From a methanogenic archaeon mixed culture ISO4-G1 (GTDB lineage Archaea; Thermoplasmatota; Thermoplasmata; Methanomassiliicoccales; Methanomethylophilaceae), in NCBI GenBank assembly GCA_001563305.1, contig CP013703.1, forward strand, positions 1-64,000: a DNA stretch of 64,000 nt, read 5' to 3'. The notes beneath the pieces are model-generated. The model had not been told where the DNA came from and did not search any database. It saw nothing but the letters and a program-made list of their open reading frames with translations. Shown piece after piece: positions 9,080 through 19,805 of this stretch. The translations under genes were made by a program, and so were the position numbers. The first letter of the stretch is position 1. Each line of letters starts with the position of its first letter.

Positions 9080-10498
9080 ATGGCAGCAAAGAAAGCAACG
9101 AAAGACAATGCAGCCCCCGCAGGAGTCAGCAAGGAGTACAAGACCGTCTCCCAGATCGCCGGACCTCTCATCTACGTCAAGAATACGGAGCCCGTCGGAT
9201 ACAAGGAAATGGTCAACATCAGGCTCTCCGACGGAACCACCAGGAGGGGACAGGTCCTCGATTCCTCGGATGAGGTCGTCGTCGTCCAGGTGTTCGAGGG
9301 AACATCCGGAATCGACAGGGACGCATCCGTAAGGTTCCTGGGCGAGACGATGAAGATGCCCGTTTCCAGGGACATGCTCGGAAGGATCCTCTCCGGATCC
9401 GGACAGCCCCTCGACGGCGGTGCACCCATCGTCCCCGAGAAGGAGCTCGAGATCAACGGAGCCGCCATCAACCCGTGGGCAAGGGACTCGCCTTCTGATT
9501 TCATCCAGACAGGTATCTCCACCATCGACGGAATGAACACCCTGGTCAGGGGACAGAAGCTCCCTATCTTCTCCGCCTCAGGACTTCCCCACAACGAGAT
9601 CGCTCTCCAGATCGCTCGTCAGGCAAAGGTCCGCGGAGAGAACGAGGAGTTCGCCGTCGTGTTCATCGCCATGGGTATCACCAACGAAGAGAAGCAGATG
9701 TTCATGAAGGAGTTCGAGAGAACCGGAGCCCTGAAGAACGCTGTCGTCTTCCTGAACCTGGCGGACGACCCCGCTGTAGAGCGTACCCTGACACCCCGTC
9801 TGGGACTCACCACCGCGGAGTACATGGCATTCGACCTCGGTATGCAGGTGCTGGTCATCATGACCGATATCACCAACTACTGTGAGGCACTGCGTCAGAT
9901 CGGAGCAGCTCGTGAAGAGGTGCCCGGAAGGCGTGGATACCCCGGTTACATGTACACCGATCTGGCACAGCTGTACGAGCGTGCCGGAAGGATCAAGGGA
10001 AAGAAGGGATCCATCACTCAGATCCCCATCCTGTCCATGCCCGGAGGAGACATCACCCACCCGATCCCCGACCTGTCCGGTTACATCACCGAGGGACAGA
10101 TCGTTCTGTCCATGGACCTGCACAGGAACGGTATCTACCCGCCGATCAACGTTTCATCATCCCTCAGCCGTCTGATGGGAGGAGGAACCGGTAAGGGCAA
10201 GACCCGTGAGGACCACAAGGGAGTATCCGATCAGCTCTATGCGGCATACGCAGAGGGTAAGGACCTCCGTGGACTGGTCGCAATCGTCGGAAAGGACTCG
10301 CTTTCCGCAAAGGACAGGAAGCTCCTGGACTTCGCGGACCTGTTCGAGGACCGCTTCGTAAGGCAGGGACTCGAGGAGGACCGTTCCATCGAAGAGACCC
10401 TCGACCTCGGTTGGGAACTGTTCACCGCTCTCGATATCGATCAGATCACCAGGATCGATCGTAAGTACATCGAGCAGTACTTGCCCAAGAAGGCTTGA
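9080..10498 (+). CDS. ahaB: A-type ATP synthase regulatory subunit B
   Basis: Subunit B alternates with A in the head and carries the non-catalytic nucleotide sites. The protein lacks a Walker A P-loop, as expected for B, and contains the conserved stretches [19 protein letters not shown] and [20 protein letters not shown]. The start chosen is ATG at 9080, ten bases after GGAG, giving 472 residues. An in-frame GTG at 9071 lies only one base from that site. The stop overlaps the TTG of subunit D. Confidence 0.96.
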   Translation: MAAKKATKDNAAPAGVSKEYKTVSQIAGPLIYVKNTEPVGYKEMVNIRLSDGTTRRGQVLDSSDEVVVVQVFEGTSGIDRDASVRFLGETMKMPVSRDMLGRILSGSGQPLDGGAPIVPEKELEINGAAINPWARDSPSDFIQTGISTIDGMNTLVRGQKLPIFSASGLPHNEIALQIARQAKVRGENEEFAVVFIAMGITNEEKQMFMKEFERTGALKNAVVFLNLADDPAVERTLTPRLGLTTAEYMAFDLGMQVLVIMTDITNYCEALRQIGAAREEVPGRRGYPGYMYTDLAQLYERAGRIKGKKGSITQIPILSMPGGDITHPIPDLSGYITEGQIVLSMDLHRNGIYPPINVSSSLSRLMGGGTGKGKTREDHKGVSDQLYAAYAEGKDLRGLVAIVGKDSLSAKDRKLLDFADLFEDRFVRQGLEEDRSIEETLDLGWELFTALDIDQITRIDRKYIEQYLPKKA

Positions 10499-11124
10499 TA
10501 TCCGTGGGAGCACACGATGTCACCCCCAACCGTTCCGTACTGCTCCAGCTGAAGAGCAGGATCAAACTGACCCAGGGAGGTCACAAGGTCCTCAAGATGA
10601 AGAGAGACGGTCTCATCATCGAGTTCTTCGAAATACTGGAGAAGGCAAGGCAGATGCGTGCTGGCGTGTCCTCGGACTACGAGAACGCGATGAAGACCAT
10701 CACCATCGCCCGTGCGGTAGAGGGAGAGGTCGCCGTGAGATCCGCGGCATATGCCCTAAAGGCAGACCCGCAGGTGAATGTCACCAGCAAGAGCATCATG
10801 GGAATGGTCGTTCCCAAGGTGGAGGCTGACCACATCCACGTCGTCATGACGGAGAAGGGATACGGAGTCATCTCCACCTCGGCCTACATCGAGGCCGCCT
10901 CGATCGCCTTCGAGAAACTGCTCGAGACGATCGTCCGCGCCGCGGAGGTAGAGACCACCATGAAGAAGCTCCTGGATGAGATCGAGAAGACCAAGAGGCG
11001 TGTCAACGCCCTCGAGTTCAAGATCATCCCCGAGCTCAAGGAGTCTGAGAGGTTCATCAAATTCAGTCTCGAAGAGATGGAAAGAGAGAACACCACCAGG
11101 CTCAAGCACCTGAAGAAGGCATGA
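10495..11124 (+). CDS. ahaD: A-type ATP synthase subunit D (central shaft)
   Basis: Subunit D is the rotating shaft inside the head. The 209-residue protein is a long coiled coil at both ends and contains the family signature [20 protein letters not shown] near the N-terminus, followed by [12 protein letters not shown]. The start is uncertain. TTG at 10495 overlaps the subunit B stop as TTGA and is preferred because of coupling. GTG at 10504 is the alternative, and no in-frame ATG exists near the N-terminus. Confidence 0.93.
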   Translation: MISVGAHDVTPNRSVLLQLKSRIKLTQGGHKVLKMKRDGLIIEFFEILEKARQMRAGVSSDYENAMKTITIARAVEGEVAVRSAAYALKADPQVNVTSKSIMGMVVPKVEADHIHVVMTEKGYGVISTSAYIEAASIAFEKLLETIVRAAEVETTMKKLLDEIEKTKRRVNALEFKIIPELKESERFIKFSLEEMERENTTRLKHLKKA

Positions 11125-11134
11125 GGCAAACAGT

Positions 11135-11284
11135 ATGAAATCCATGGAGGAACGCCTCGAGGAGCTGACCGAGGACCCTGAGAAGTTCAGGAAGGCCTTC
11201 AAGGTCACGTGGATCGTGGCGTACTCCATGCTCGTACTGGGCGGCATCATCATCATTTGGGTACTGCTCCAAGGCCGTATCTAA
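11135..11284 (+). CDS. 49-residue single-span membrane protein after ahaD
   Basis: A short frame begins ten bases after the ahaD stop with a GAGG ribosome site eight bases before its ATG. The product has an acidic, amphipathic N-terminal half (about residues 1-20) and one membrane helix (about 26-45, VTWIVAYSMLVLGGIIIIWV), ending in a short polar tail. It lies inside the operon before the terminator, so it is probably co-transcribed with the ATP synthase. Methanosarcina has a small gene, ahaG, at the same place, but I cannot claim homology. The function is unknown; a role in enzyme assembly is a guess from position. Confidence 0.7.
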   Translation: MKSMEERLEELTEDPEKFRKAFKVTWIVAYSMLVLGGIIIIWVLLQGRI

Positions 11285-11305
11285 ACCCCTTAAGAATCCA
11301 TTTCC

Positions 11306-11325
11306 ATCGGCCCTCCGGGGCCGAT
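11306..11325. terminator. Hairpin ending the ATP synthase operon
   Basis: A perfect 8-bp stem (ATCGGCCC with GGGCCGAT, loop TCCG) lies 21 bases after the last gene of the operon. The same hairpin also lies downstream of the minus-strand RNA copy A, so it could end transcripts from both sides. Confidence 0.5.
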
Positions 11326-11383
11326 AAACTTCTCATGTGAGCCTTTATAAACTATCAGACGAATCCAATCGATAGTCTGCTGA

Positions 11384-11629
11384 CGTTTAGGACCCCCGAA
11401 GGGGTCCATGGGTTCCTTTCAGAACCCTGTGAGTAACGCGAGCAGAACCCGCATTACCCAATAGACCAGGGTCCATCCGTGCAAAGAGCGACCCTGGTCC
11501 TCTTCCTCAGGTAAGTTCTCACCCCCTTTCAGATTCTCAGGACCGAGTCCAATGCAACAGACGATAGTCCATTGTACACTGGACTTCGCCCTGGCAGATT
11601 ACTCATGTGCCAGCGGAGTATATGTAACG
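11384..11629 (-). ncRNA. Structured RNA, copy A of a two-copy family
   Basis: No protein frame explains this region, but its reverse complement aligns end to end with a plus-strand region at 30735-30978. Helices preserved in both copies include a perfect 10-bp stem (11464-11473 with 11490-11499), an 8-bp stem whose loop is GGTTCTGCT (11433-11457), a GGGTTC/GAACCC hairpin (11410-11427), an 8-bp pairing of 11547-11554 with 11577-11584, and a closing 7-bp hairpin with a TTCG loop (11390-11407). Several pairs differ between the copies in a compensatory way. The conserved motif GGGGGTGA (11519-11526 reversed) resembles a ribosome-binding sequence. It has its own TATA promoter. It does not match the cores of RNase P RNA, SRP RNA, 5S rRNA or tRNA. 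Ends are estimates. Confidence 0.75.
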
Positions 11630-11646
11630 ATGACCCGCTCTCTAGG

Positions 11647-11656
11647 CTTTAAAAAA
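11647..11656 (-). promoter_or_regulatory. TATA box of RNA copy A
   Basis: Reading on the minus strand, the element TTTTTTAAAG is followed by CCTAGAGAGCGGGT. Apart from one base, this whole 24-base stretch is identical to the promoter of RNA copy B. The predicted start of transcription is about 23 bases downstream, at the conserved CGTTA near 11629. It lies between the 3' end of polB and the RNA, on the same strand. Confidence 0.65.
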
Positions 11657-11709
11657 GCTAAGCGGGACCATTGCATCCAACTTGAGTTTCGGATTCTTTC
11701 AATTGAGGA

Positions 11710-13143
11710 TCAGTTGAAATCCTTCATCTCGACCTTGCCGGTCCCGAGATCCACCATAGGCATGATCGCAGGATCGGGATTGAAGTTGTGCATCCTCTGG
11801 TATTCGGTCTGGCTCTGCCAGGTGGATGCGTTGATCAGGCGGGCCCCGTTGTACTGGAGCTGTCCGGCCCCGTGGACATGCCCGGAGACGAATATGTCCG
11901 GGATGAACTCCATCGCCATGTAGTCCTTCTTCTCGGGAGCCAGCGCATTCTTCTGGCCGTAGATGGGCGCAAGGTGCCTCCTGACGCACATCTCCTTCAT
12001 GACTCTCAGCGGGTCCTCGTAGGTCAGACCACGGACCGCCGAGACCCAGTCGTCGATGCTCTTCCCGTGGTATGTCAGGACGGTCCTTCCCTCCACGTTC
12101 AGATAGACGGGGTTTCCGAGCATCAGGATGTTCGAGTCGAATCCCTTGGTGAACACCGAATTGAGCGCAGGCTGCGGCTCCGCCGGGCGGGCGGCGTCAT
12201 GGTTCCCCGGGTGGACGACCATCTTGATGTGGTCGGGGATCTCCTTGAGATACTCCGCCAGCTTCTCGTACTGGAGATAGATGTCCGGGATGTCCAGTTC
12301 CTTGTCCTGGTCCGGGAACACTCCGATACCGTCGACGACGTCACCGGGGAACACCAGATAGTTGATGTTCTGCTCCAGGGCGTTGTCCTTCAGCCACCTG
12401 ACCATCTTCTCCCACTGGGGCTCCAGGAAGGTGCTGCTGCCCACGTGGACATCGGACAGGAAGATGATCTTCGACGTGGTGTCCGTGACCTCCCAGGTGT
12501 TGTTCTTGGGGATGTCCGGCCTGACGATCTTGTCGGCCATGATCATCTCCATCCTGCTGTTGAACTTGCCTTCGATACCGATGACCTCGTCATCCACGAA
12601 CAGTTCTCCCGAGAGCGGCGAATCCTTGGAGATGAAGACCTTGATCATCCCGGTGTCGTCCTCGATGCTTAGGATGGTGTGGCCGTTCTTCGTCGTACTC
12701 TTATCGTAAACGATGCCGACCAGGCGGATCTCCCTGTCGAAGGTGCTCTTGGCCCTCTCGATGCTGGAGGCCTTCCCGAAATCGTTGCGCTTCTCGATGA
12801 GCCTCCTCATCGTGTAGTATCTCGCCTTGAAGTACTGGGCGAAGTCGTTGACCTTCCCCTCGCAGGTGGATTCTCCCGTGATGTCGGTACCCTTGACGAC
12901 CGTCAGGTCGGAGGTGAACCTGTTGTTGGGCTTGATCTCCTTCGGCGATTCAAAGAGCACCTTGTCCCCCGCGATGCAGTCCATGATGTCCTGTTTGTCC
13001 ACGAACATGGTGTTCTTGGACAGGTGGGCGAAGACGGTGTTGACGAACTCCATCGGCTTGTTGTTGGAGAGTATCATCTCCATAGCGTCGGGGGAGAAGA
13101 ATATGCCCCTGCTCATGGCCGCCGATAGGATCTCGTCCTTCAT
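11710..13143 (-). CDS. polB: DNA polymerase D small subunit DP1 (3'-5' exonuclease)
   Basis: DP1 is the proofreading subunit of the archaeal replicative polymerase PolD. The 477-residue protein has an OB-fold region at about 130-210 and a calcineurin-like phosphoesterase domain. The metal-binding motifs are DVHVG (231-235), GDVVDG (267-272), GNHD (313-316) and GHVHG (421-425), all intact, so an active Mre11-like nuclease is expected. The N-terminal 60 residues resemble the helical domain of the family. The ATG at 13143 lies about 25 bases from a GATTTTAATC element, so the message may be leaderless. The large subunit DP2 is not in this window. Confidence 0.95.
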   Translation of the reverse strand: MKDEILSAAMSRGIFFSPDAMEMILSNNKPMEFVNTVFAHLSKNTMFVDKQDIMDCIAGDKVLFESPKEIKPNNRFTSDLTVVKGTDITGESTCEGKVNDFAQYFKARYYTMRRLIEKRNDFGKASSIERAKSTFDREIRLVGIVYDKSTTKNGHTILSIEDDTGMIKVFISKDSPLSGELFVDDEVIGIEGKFNSRMEMIMADKIVRPDIPKNNTWEVTDTTSKIIFLSDVHVGSSTFLEPQWEKMVRWLKDNALEQNINYLVFPGDVVDGIGVFPDQDKELDIPDIYLQYEKLAEYLKEIPDHIKMVVHPGNHDAARPAEPQPALNSVFTKGFDSNILMLGNPVYLNVEGRTVLTYHGKSIDDWVSAVRGLTYEDPLRVMKEMCVRRHLAPIYGQKNALAPEKKDYMAMEFIPDIFVSGHVHGAGQLQYNGARLINASTWQSQTEYQRMHNFNPDPAIMPMVDLGTGKVEMKDFN

Positions 13144-13214
13144 GCGAACCCTATGGTCACCCTGATTAAAATCAATACCGACTGCATTATTATCTCCGTA
13201 TCCGATTAGGATTC

Positions 13215-13601
13215 ATGACCTCCTTGACCATCGAGTGCCCGGTGAATCCCAGCGAGGATTCCGAGAAGGTTTCGGCCGCTATCCTGTCGATATTCCCCGA
13301 CGCGGAGCTGGAGCTCCAGGAAGGGAGATTCGTGGGATGTGCCAGCATAGATCATTTCTCGAAGCTCATACGCAAGCAGAGGATACTTGACGCCACGAGA
13401 GGGGTCATGATCAAGAACAGGCGCGGGGACAAGACATGGGTCAACCTCAACAAGCAGGTGGCCACCGTCGGGAAGGTCTCCTTCGCCGACAGGAACCCGG
13501 TCCTGGGAGCCATAGAGGTCTGCATCGAGGACCCGGATATCGAAGCGCTCATCGACAGGGTCGCACCGGTCACCGTGGACGGGGAGGAGGTCAGGATATG
13601 A
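13215..13601 (+). CDS. UPF0201 family putative RNA-binding protein
   Basis: The 128-residue protein matches the archaeal UPF0201 (DUF54) family in length and sequence: an N-terminal ferredoxin-like half ending near SKLIRKQRILDATRGVM, followed by a region with KNRRGDKTWVNLNKQVA. Members are thought to bind RNA and have L5-like folds, but the cellular role is unknown. Its stop overlaps the ATG of the following TIM-barrel gene, so the two are translationally coupled. Confidence 0.8.
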   Translation: MTSLTIECPVNPSEDSEKVSAAILSIFPDAELELQEGRFVGCASIDHFSKLIRKQRILDATRGVMIKNRRGDKTWVNLNKQVATVGKVSFADRNPVLGAIEVCIEDPDIEALIDRVAPVTVDGEEVRI

Positions 13602-14356
13602 TCGGGATTTCCTGCACTGCGTTCTCCTCCGACCCGCCGCAGGAATGGCTGGACAGGATCGTCGGCAACTTCGACCTCTGGGAGATCTTCTCCGAGGCGG
13701 ATCACAGCATCGTTCACAACTTCAAGGTCTTCGAGGACCTGCTCCCCTCGTACGACATCAGCTATTCGGTCCACGCACCGATATGCGACATCAACATCGC
13801 ATCCATCAGCGAATCCATCAGGACCGCGTCGATGAAGGAGACGGTCGACACCATCAAGGTCGCCAACTTCCTGGATATCGACAGGGTCACCGTCCATCCC
13901 GGACTGTCTTCCATGTCGGTCCACGGCATCGAGGAGAGGTACATCGAATGCGCCAAGGAATCCATGAAGGTCCTGGACACCATGGCCGACGAGTACGGCG
14001 TGTCCGTGGCGATCGAGAACATGCCCGACATGTTCTTCTTCCTCGGCCGCACGGCCCAGGAACTCGAGTCAATCGTCGAGGGCACCGAGCTCGGGATATG
14101 CTTCGACATAGGTCATGCGAACACTATGTGCCAGATAGACGAGATGATAAGCACTTTCGGCAACCGCATAACCAACATACACATCCACGACAACAACGGG
14201 AAGAGGGACGAGCACCTCACCATCGGCGAGGGCAGCATCGACTTCAGGAAGGTCCTCTCCAAGCTGTCGTTCTACGATCAGAACTATGTGATCGAGTCCA
14301 AGACATTCGAGTCCGCCGTGGATTCTCAGTCCGAGCTGGAATCGCTGCTGTCCTGA
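13598..14356 (+). CDS. Xylose isomerase-like TIM-barrel protein
   Basis: The 252-residue protein belongs to the sugar-phosphate isomerase/epimerase and AP endonuclease 2 superfamily. Metal-site regions of the fold are visible: HAPICD near residue 55, VHPGLSSMS near 97, VAIENMPD near 136, CFDIGHAN near 169 and IHIHDNNGKRDEH near 194. The Glu, Asp and His ligands needed for a metal centre are therefore present. The substrate cannot be told. The start ATG has a GGAGGAGGT ribosome site and overlaps the stop of the UPF0201 gene. The last 31 bases overlap the convergent protease gene. Confidence 0.8.
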   Translation: MIGISCTAFSSDPPQEWLDRIVGNFDLWEIFSEADHSIVHNFKVFEDLLPSYDISYSVHAPICDINIASISESIRTASMKETVDTIKVANFLDIDRVTVHPGLSSMSVHGIEERYIECAKESMKVLDTMADEYGVSVAIENMPDMFFFLGRTAQELESIVEGTELGICFDIGHANTMCQIDEMISTFGNRITNIHIHDNNGKRDEHLTIGEGSIDFRKVLSKLSFYDQNYVIESKTFESAVDSQSELESLLS

Positions 14357-15390
14357 TCCCTTTCGATACCGGTACCGGGAAGATCCCGGATGTGCTTCAC
14401 GCCGTAGCCGAACTTGGTGAGCAGCGTCGGCAGCGTGAGCAGCCCCACAACCAGCAGCAACAGCACGCCCACACCTCCCAGCAGTCCGAACTGGGTGCTC
14501 CACATCCCCGCGATGAAATCGTTCAGGATGTGCGCGGTTATCGACACGTGCAGGCCGTATCTCGCGAACAGGTATCCCAGCATGAGTGCGCCGGGCATGA
14601 TGCTGAGCATCTTCCAGAGTCCCCATCCGCTGACGTGGGCGAATGCGAACAGGAGGGACGTCACGACCAGGAGCACCACGGTCATTTTGCTGATGCCGAA
14701 CCCGCCGAATATGAACCTCAGGGCATCCTTCCTGCCCAGAACCGCGGCGGCGAACACCATCGGTATTCCGAACGGTATCAAGCGGAACGCGATCTCCTCC
14801 CACACGCCGGCCTCCGTATAGATGAACACTGCCTCGCCCATCGTTATGTCGATGAGCTCTCCGGGGACCTCAGGCGATTCGCCCGCCAATATCATCAGGC
14901 CAGTGATGATGAGTTCAAGGAAGATACTGGATGCCAGGACCACACTCATTCCGAACAGCGGGGTGTCCTTCACCCTCTCGATGTAACGGTAGTCCCCGAT
15001 GTCGCGGAAGGCCTGCCTGGATTCGTAGAGGACGATCAGGAGGCTCGAGACGGCCACTGCGGCGAGGAATGCGAAGAAGCATTGGGCTTCCATCCCGGTC
15101 ACAGTGGTGATGATGACCTCAACGGGCAGGAACAGCCAGATTTTCACAATCTCGTCCCATACGAACGTGGCGGCATCCCCGAAGTAGATCAGGATGATGG
15201 CGATGCATATCGGGATGGATACGGCGAAGAACGCCATCCCTATCTTCGCCAGGGAATCGAACGAGTTCGGATTCAGGCGGCCCTGTATGTGATGCTGGGG
15301 CACCTCGGCGGTCTCCGAGAAGTCCTCTCCGCATTTGATGCAGAACTTGTATCCGAGTGCCTTGCATCTCTCGCAGTCGTCGCACGCCAT
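14326..15390 (-). CDS. CPBP-family membrane protease with zinc-ribbon N-terminus
   Basis: This is a polytopic membrane protein of the CPBP/CAAX-like intramembrane protease family. About 354 residues begin with a short zinc-ribbon-like cysteine cluster (CDDCERCKALGYKFCIKC). At least eight hydrophobic segments follow. The catalytic motifs are EEIAFR in one helix, FAFAHVSG in the next and HILND in the last, all intact. ATG 15390 was chosen because GGAGTGA lies five bases before it; an in-frame ATG at 15420 would overlap the upstream gene. Targets are unknown. The gene is co-directional with the unknown protein and regulator upstream, suggesting one operon. Confidence 0.82.
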   Translation of the reverse strand: MACDDCERCKALGYKFCIKCGEDFSETAEVPQHHIQGRLNPNSFDSLAKIGMAFFAVSIPICIAIILIYFGDAATFVWDEIVKIWLFLPVEVIITTVTGMEAQCFFAFLAAVAVSSLLIVLYESRQAFRDIGDYRYIERVKDTPLFGMSVVLASSIFLELIITGLMILAGESPEVPGELIDITMGEAVFIYTEAGVWEEIAFRLIPFGIPMVFAAAVLGRKDALRFIFGGFGISKMTVVLLVVTSLLFAFAHVSGWGLWKMLSIMPGALMLGYLFARYGLHVSITAHILNDFIAGMWSTQFGLLGGVGVLLLLVVGLLTLPTLLTKFGYGVKHIRDLPGTGIERDQDSSDSSSD

Positions 15391-15394
15391 CCGA

Positions 15395-16003
15395 TCACTC
15401 CAGCCTTCCGACGATGCCATCCACGCGTTCGACTTCGATGGCCGCCAGCAGGCTTTTTTTGTAATTCGAGATGTCTTTTATCTCATTTGCGATGTGTTCT
15501 TCCCTCTTTTCGGCGAGTTTCCCGTAGGATTTGATGCTCGAGTTGACGAACTCGTCCCATTTTTTCGCGAGCCCTTCGGGCGTAGGACTGTCGAAGATCC
15601 TCTTCATGCCCTTCTTCGCGACATGATGCTCCCTGATGAACTCGGAAGCACCGACAGTATCGCAGTAGAGTTCGGTGTAATCGTATTCGTTCATGTCAAG
15701 TGCCAGACACAGATTCCCAGTGTCCGTGACGAGGTCGATGAACGTGTACATGGCAGGGGACGGTATCTCCACCTTGCCGAAAATCTCCATGTGATGCGCA
15801 TATACCATGTCCAGCTCGCTCACGTCGAACTCGTCCTGGATGTTGCGGCGGTTCTTGAGGCATTGGACCCCCTCGATCCCCAGCGATATGCCGTATGATT
15901 CGTGCTCAGAGAATTCGGAGCGGACTCTGTCCGCTTCGGACACCAGCCCGTTGACCACCGGGAGGATGTCTACCTTGCAGTCTCCCACATCGAGGGAGAT
16001 CAT
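15395..16003 (-). CDS. Uncharacterised 202-residue protein
   Basis: I do not recognise this family. The protein is soluble, acidic and probably mostly helical, with no membrane segment or signal peptide. A likely helical region near the C-terminus (about residues 145-190) is rich in K and E. Histidines and acidic residues cluster around AHHMEIFG (about residue 69) and REHHVAKKG (about 122), which could bind metal, but this is only suggestive. Its ATG overlaps the stop of the upstream regulator (ATGA), and its stop is five bases from the protease gene downstream, so the three are probably co-expressed. Confidence 0.7.
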   Translation of the reverse strand: MISLDVGDCKVDILPVVNGLVSEADRVRSEFSEHESYGISLGIEGVQCLKNRRNIQDEFDVSELDMVYAHHMEIFGKVEIPSPAMYTFIDLVTDTGNLCLALDMNEYDYTELYCDTVGASEFIREHHVAKKGMKRIFDSPTPEGLAKKWDEFVNSSIKSYGKLAEKREEHIANEIKDISNYKKSLLAAIEVERVDGIVGRLE

Positions 16004-16944
16004 TTCTTCGTTCCCCTTTCGGCGACGAGGTCGGTCAGTGCGTTGGGGCCGTCGATCTTCTTCAGCTCCTCGTTGGAGACGACGGCGGTCGAATTGATAT
16101 TGTCCCTCTCGTGCTTCTTCTCCACGATGAGGACCGAGAACTTGTCCACGATCCTGGATATTTCCGAGGCCACTATGGCCCTCTCGATGACCTTTTCGTC
16201 ATCGGCGCCCAAGCTGGTGAGCATCAGGGCCTTGTCGTTGCTGCTGACGGCCTCGAACGGGCTCCTGATGACCGGTCTCACGGAGAATCCCAGTGTTGAC
16301 AGTTGCTGCAGTGCGAAGGTCCCCTCCACATTGGTTGGTTCCCTCTTCTCCTCGAGCCTCTCCTTGCTCTTGAATGTGAACGGGTCGATGGGTTCGATGA
16401 TCGGCAGTCCGAGATACTCCTCCATGCGCAGGGCGGCATCGATCATGGCACCCATGCCGGATTCGTACATCTGGATGGTACGCCTGGATACCCCTGCGGT
16501 CTCTGCTAATACTCCGAGGCTGATGCCCCTCTCCTCCCTGACGGCCTTCAGGAGATCGCTGTCGAGCCTGACGTAGAGTCCGCCGGGCGCGGCGAAGATG
16601 AACGGGGGCGCCTCCTCCAGGAGGAGGTCGGCCAGGGTCTCGTTGGATACGATGGATATGTTGAATCTGGAATAGACGATGCCGGGCTCCAGCGCTCCGG
16701 AGCTGGAGCGCTCGCCGGTGACCATGGGCGTAGCCCCCAGGGATTCCGCCAGGACCTTCATCTCGTCGGCGTTGTCCTTGGAGAACGCGTCAATGTTGCT
16801 GAGGACCTTGACGATTAGGATCTGCTTGTCCCTCCTGGCCACGATGTCGAAGCATATGCCCCTCAGCGTCAGGGCCGAGGAGACGTCGAATCCAGCTTTC
16901 GCTAGGATGGCACGTGTCGTGTTGATCAGCTCGGTCCTGTCCAT
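16000..16944 (-). CDS. Archaeal HTH-type transcriptional regulator (MTH_967-like)
   Basis: The 314-residue protein matches a conserved archaeal family: an N-terminal nuclease-like alpha/beta domain (about residues 1-110, containing CFDIVARRDKQILIVKVLSN), a central Cro/C1-type helix-turn-helix (about 130-185, LGVLAETAGVSRRTIQMYES) and a C-terminal alpha/beta domain. The family is annotated as putative DNA-binding regulators with unknown targets. It is the first gene of an operon with the unknown protein and the membrane protease, coupled by ATGA. A role in controlling that operon is a reasonable inference. Confidence 0.85.
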   Translation of the reverse strand: MDRTELINTTRAILAKAGFDVSSALTLRGICFDIVARRDKQILIVKVLSNIDAFSKDNADEMKVLAESLGATPMVTGERSSSGALEPGIVYSRFNISIVSNETLADLLLEEAPPFIFAAPGGLYVRLDSDLLKAVREERGISLGVLAETAGVSRRTIQMYESGMGAMIDAALRMEEYLGLPIIEPIDPFTFKSKERLEEKREPTNVEGTFALQQLSTLGFSVRPVIRSPFEAVSSNDKALMLTSLGADDEKVIERAIVASEISRIVDKFSVLIVEKKHERDNINSTAVVSNEELKKIDGPNALTDLVAERGTKK

Positions 16945-16996
16945 ATGTCCAGGAGCGCTTTTCTTCGTATAAATGGTATCGCTGTCCTGACAGTTC

Positions 16997-17015
16997 AGGG
17001 GGCCTACGGCCCCCT
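16997..17015 (-). terminator. Hairpin terminator after cdc48
   Basis: A perfect 8-bp stem (AGGGGGCC with GGCCCCCT, three-base loop) begins seven bases beyond the cdc48 stop codon on the minus strand. No clear T-tract follows, so it may act as an RNA 3'-end stabiliser as well as a terminator. Confidence 0.5.
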
Positions 17016-17021
17016 AAGGTT

Positions 17022-19702
<2,681 letters not shown>

Positions 19703-19716
19703 CGGATCACCTGGTT

Positions 19717-19733
19717 GTTAACCGTTGGTTTAC
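19717..19733. promoter_or_regulatory. Inverted repeat, probable operator of the HTH-cdc48 operon
   Basis: The sequence GTTAACCGTTGGTTTAC is an inverted repeat of 7-base arms with one mismatch and a 3-base centre. A TATA-like element (TTTTTATAG on the minus strand, 19757-19765) predicts transcription start near 19736, which places the repeat at the first transcribed bases. A dimeric winged-helix repressor such as the first gene product could block the promoter here. Binding is inferred. Confidence 0.45.
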
Positions 19734-19805
19734 TACTCGATAATACATCTGAACTTCTATAAAAAGTTAACTAAAATGGATATGGGAGAGCCGAAGATAG
19801 TCGCG

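Noticed and set aside
11384-11629. RNA copy A as RNase P RNA, SRP RNA or 5S rRNA
   Set aside because: The universally conserved cores (for example the GAGGAAAGTCC-type P4 strand of RNase P and the GGAAGG helix 8 of SRP RNA) are absent, and having two diverged copies is unlike these single-gene RNAs.
13645-15534. A 629-residue open frame on the plus strand
   Set aside because: It is rich in R, H, Q and E and crosses three genes, partly antisense to the protease gene; its length comes from high G+C and codon bias. Clear protein families lie in the other frames.
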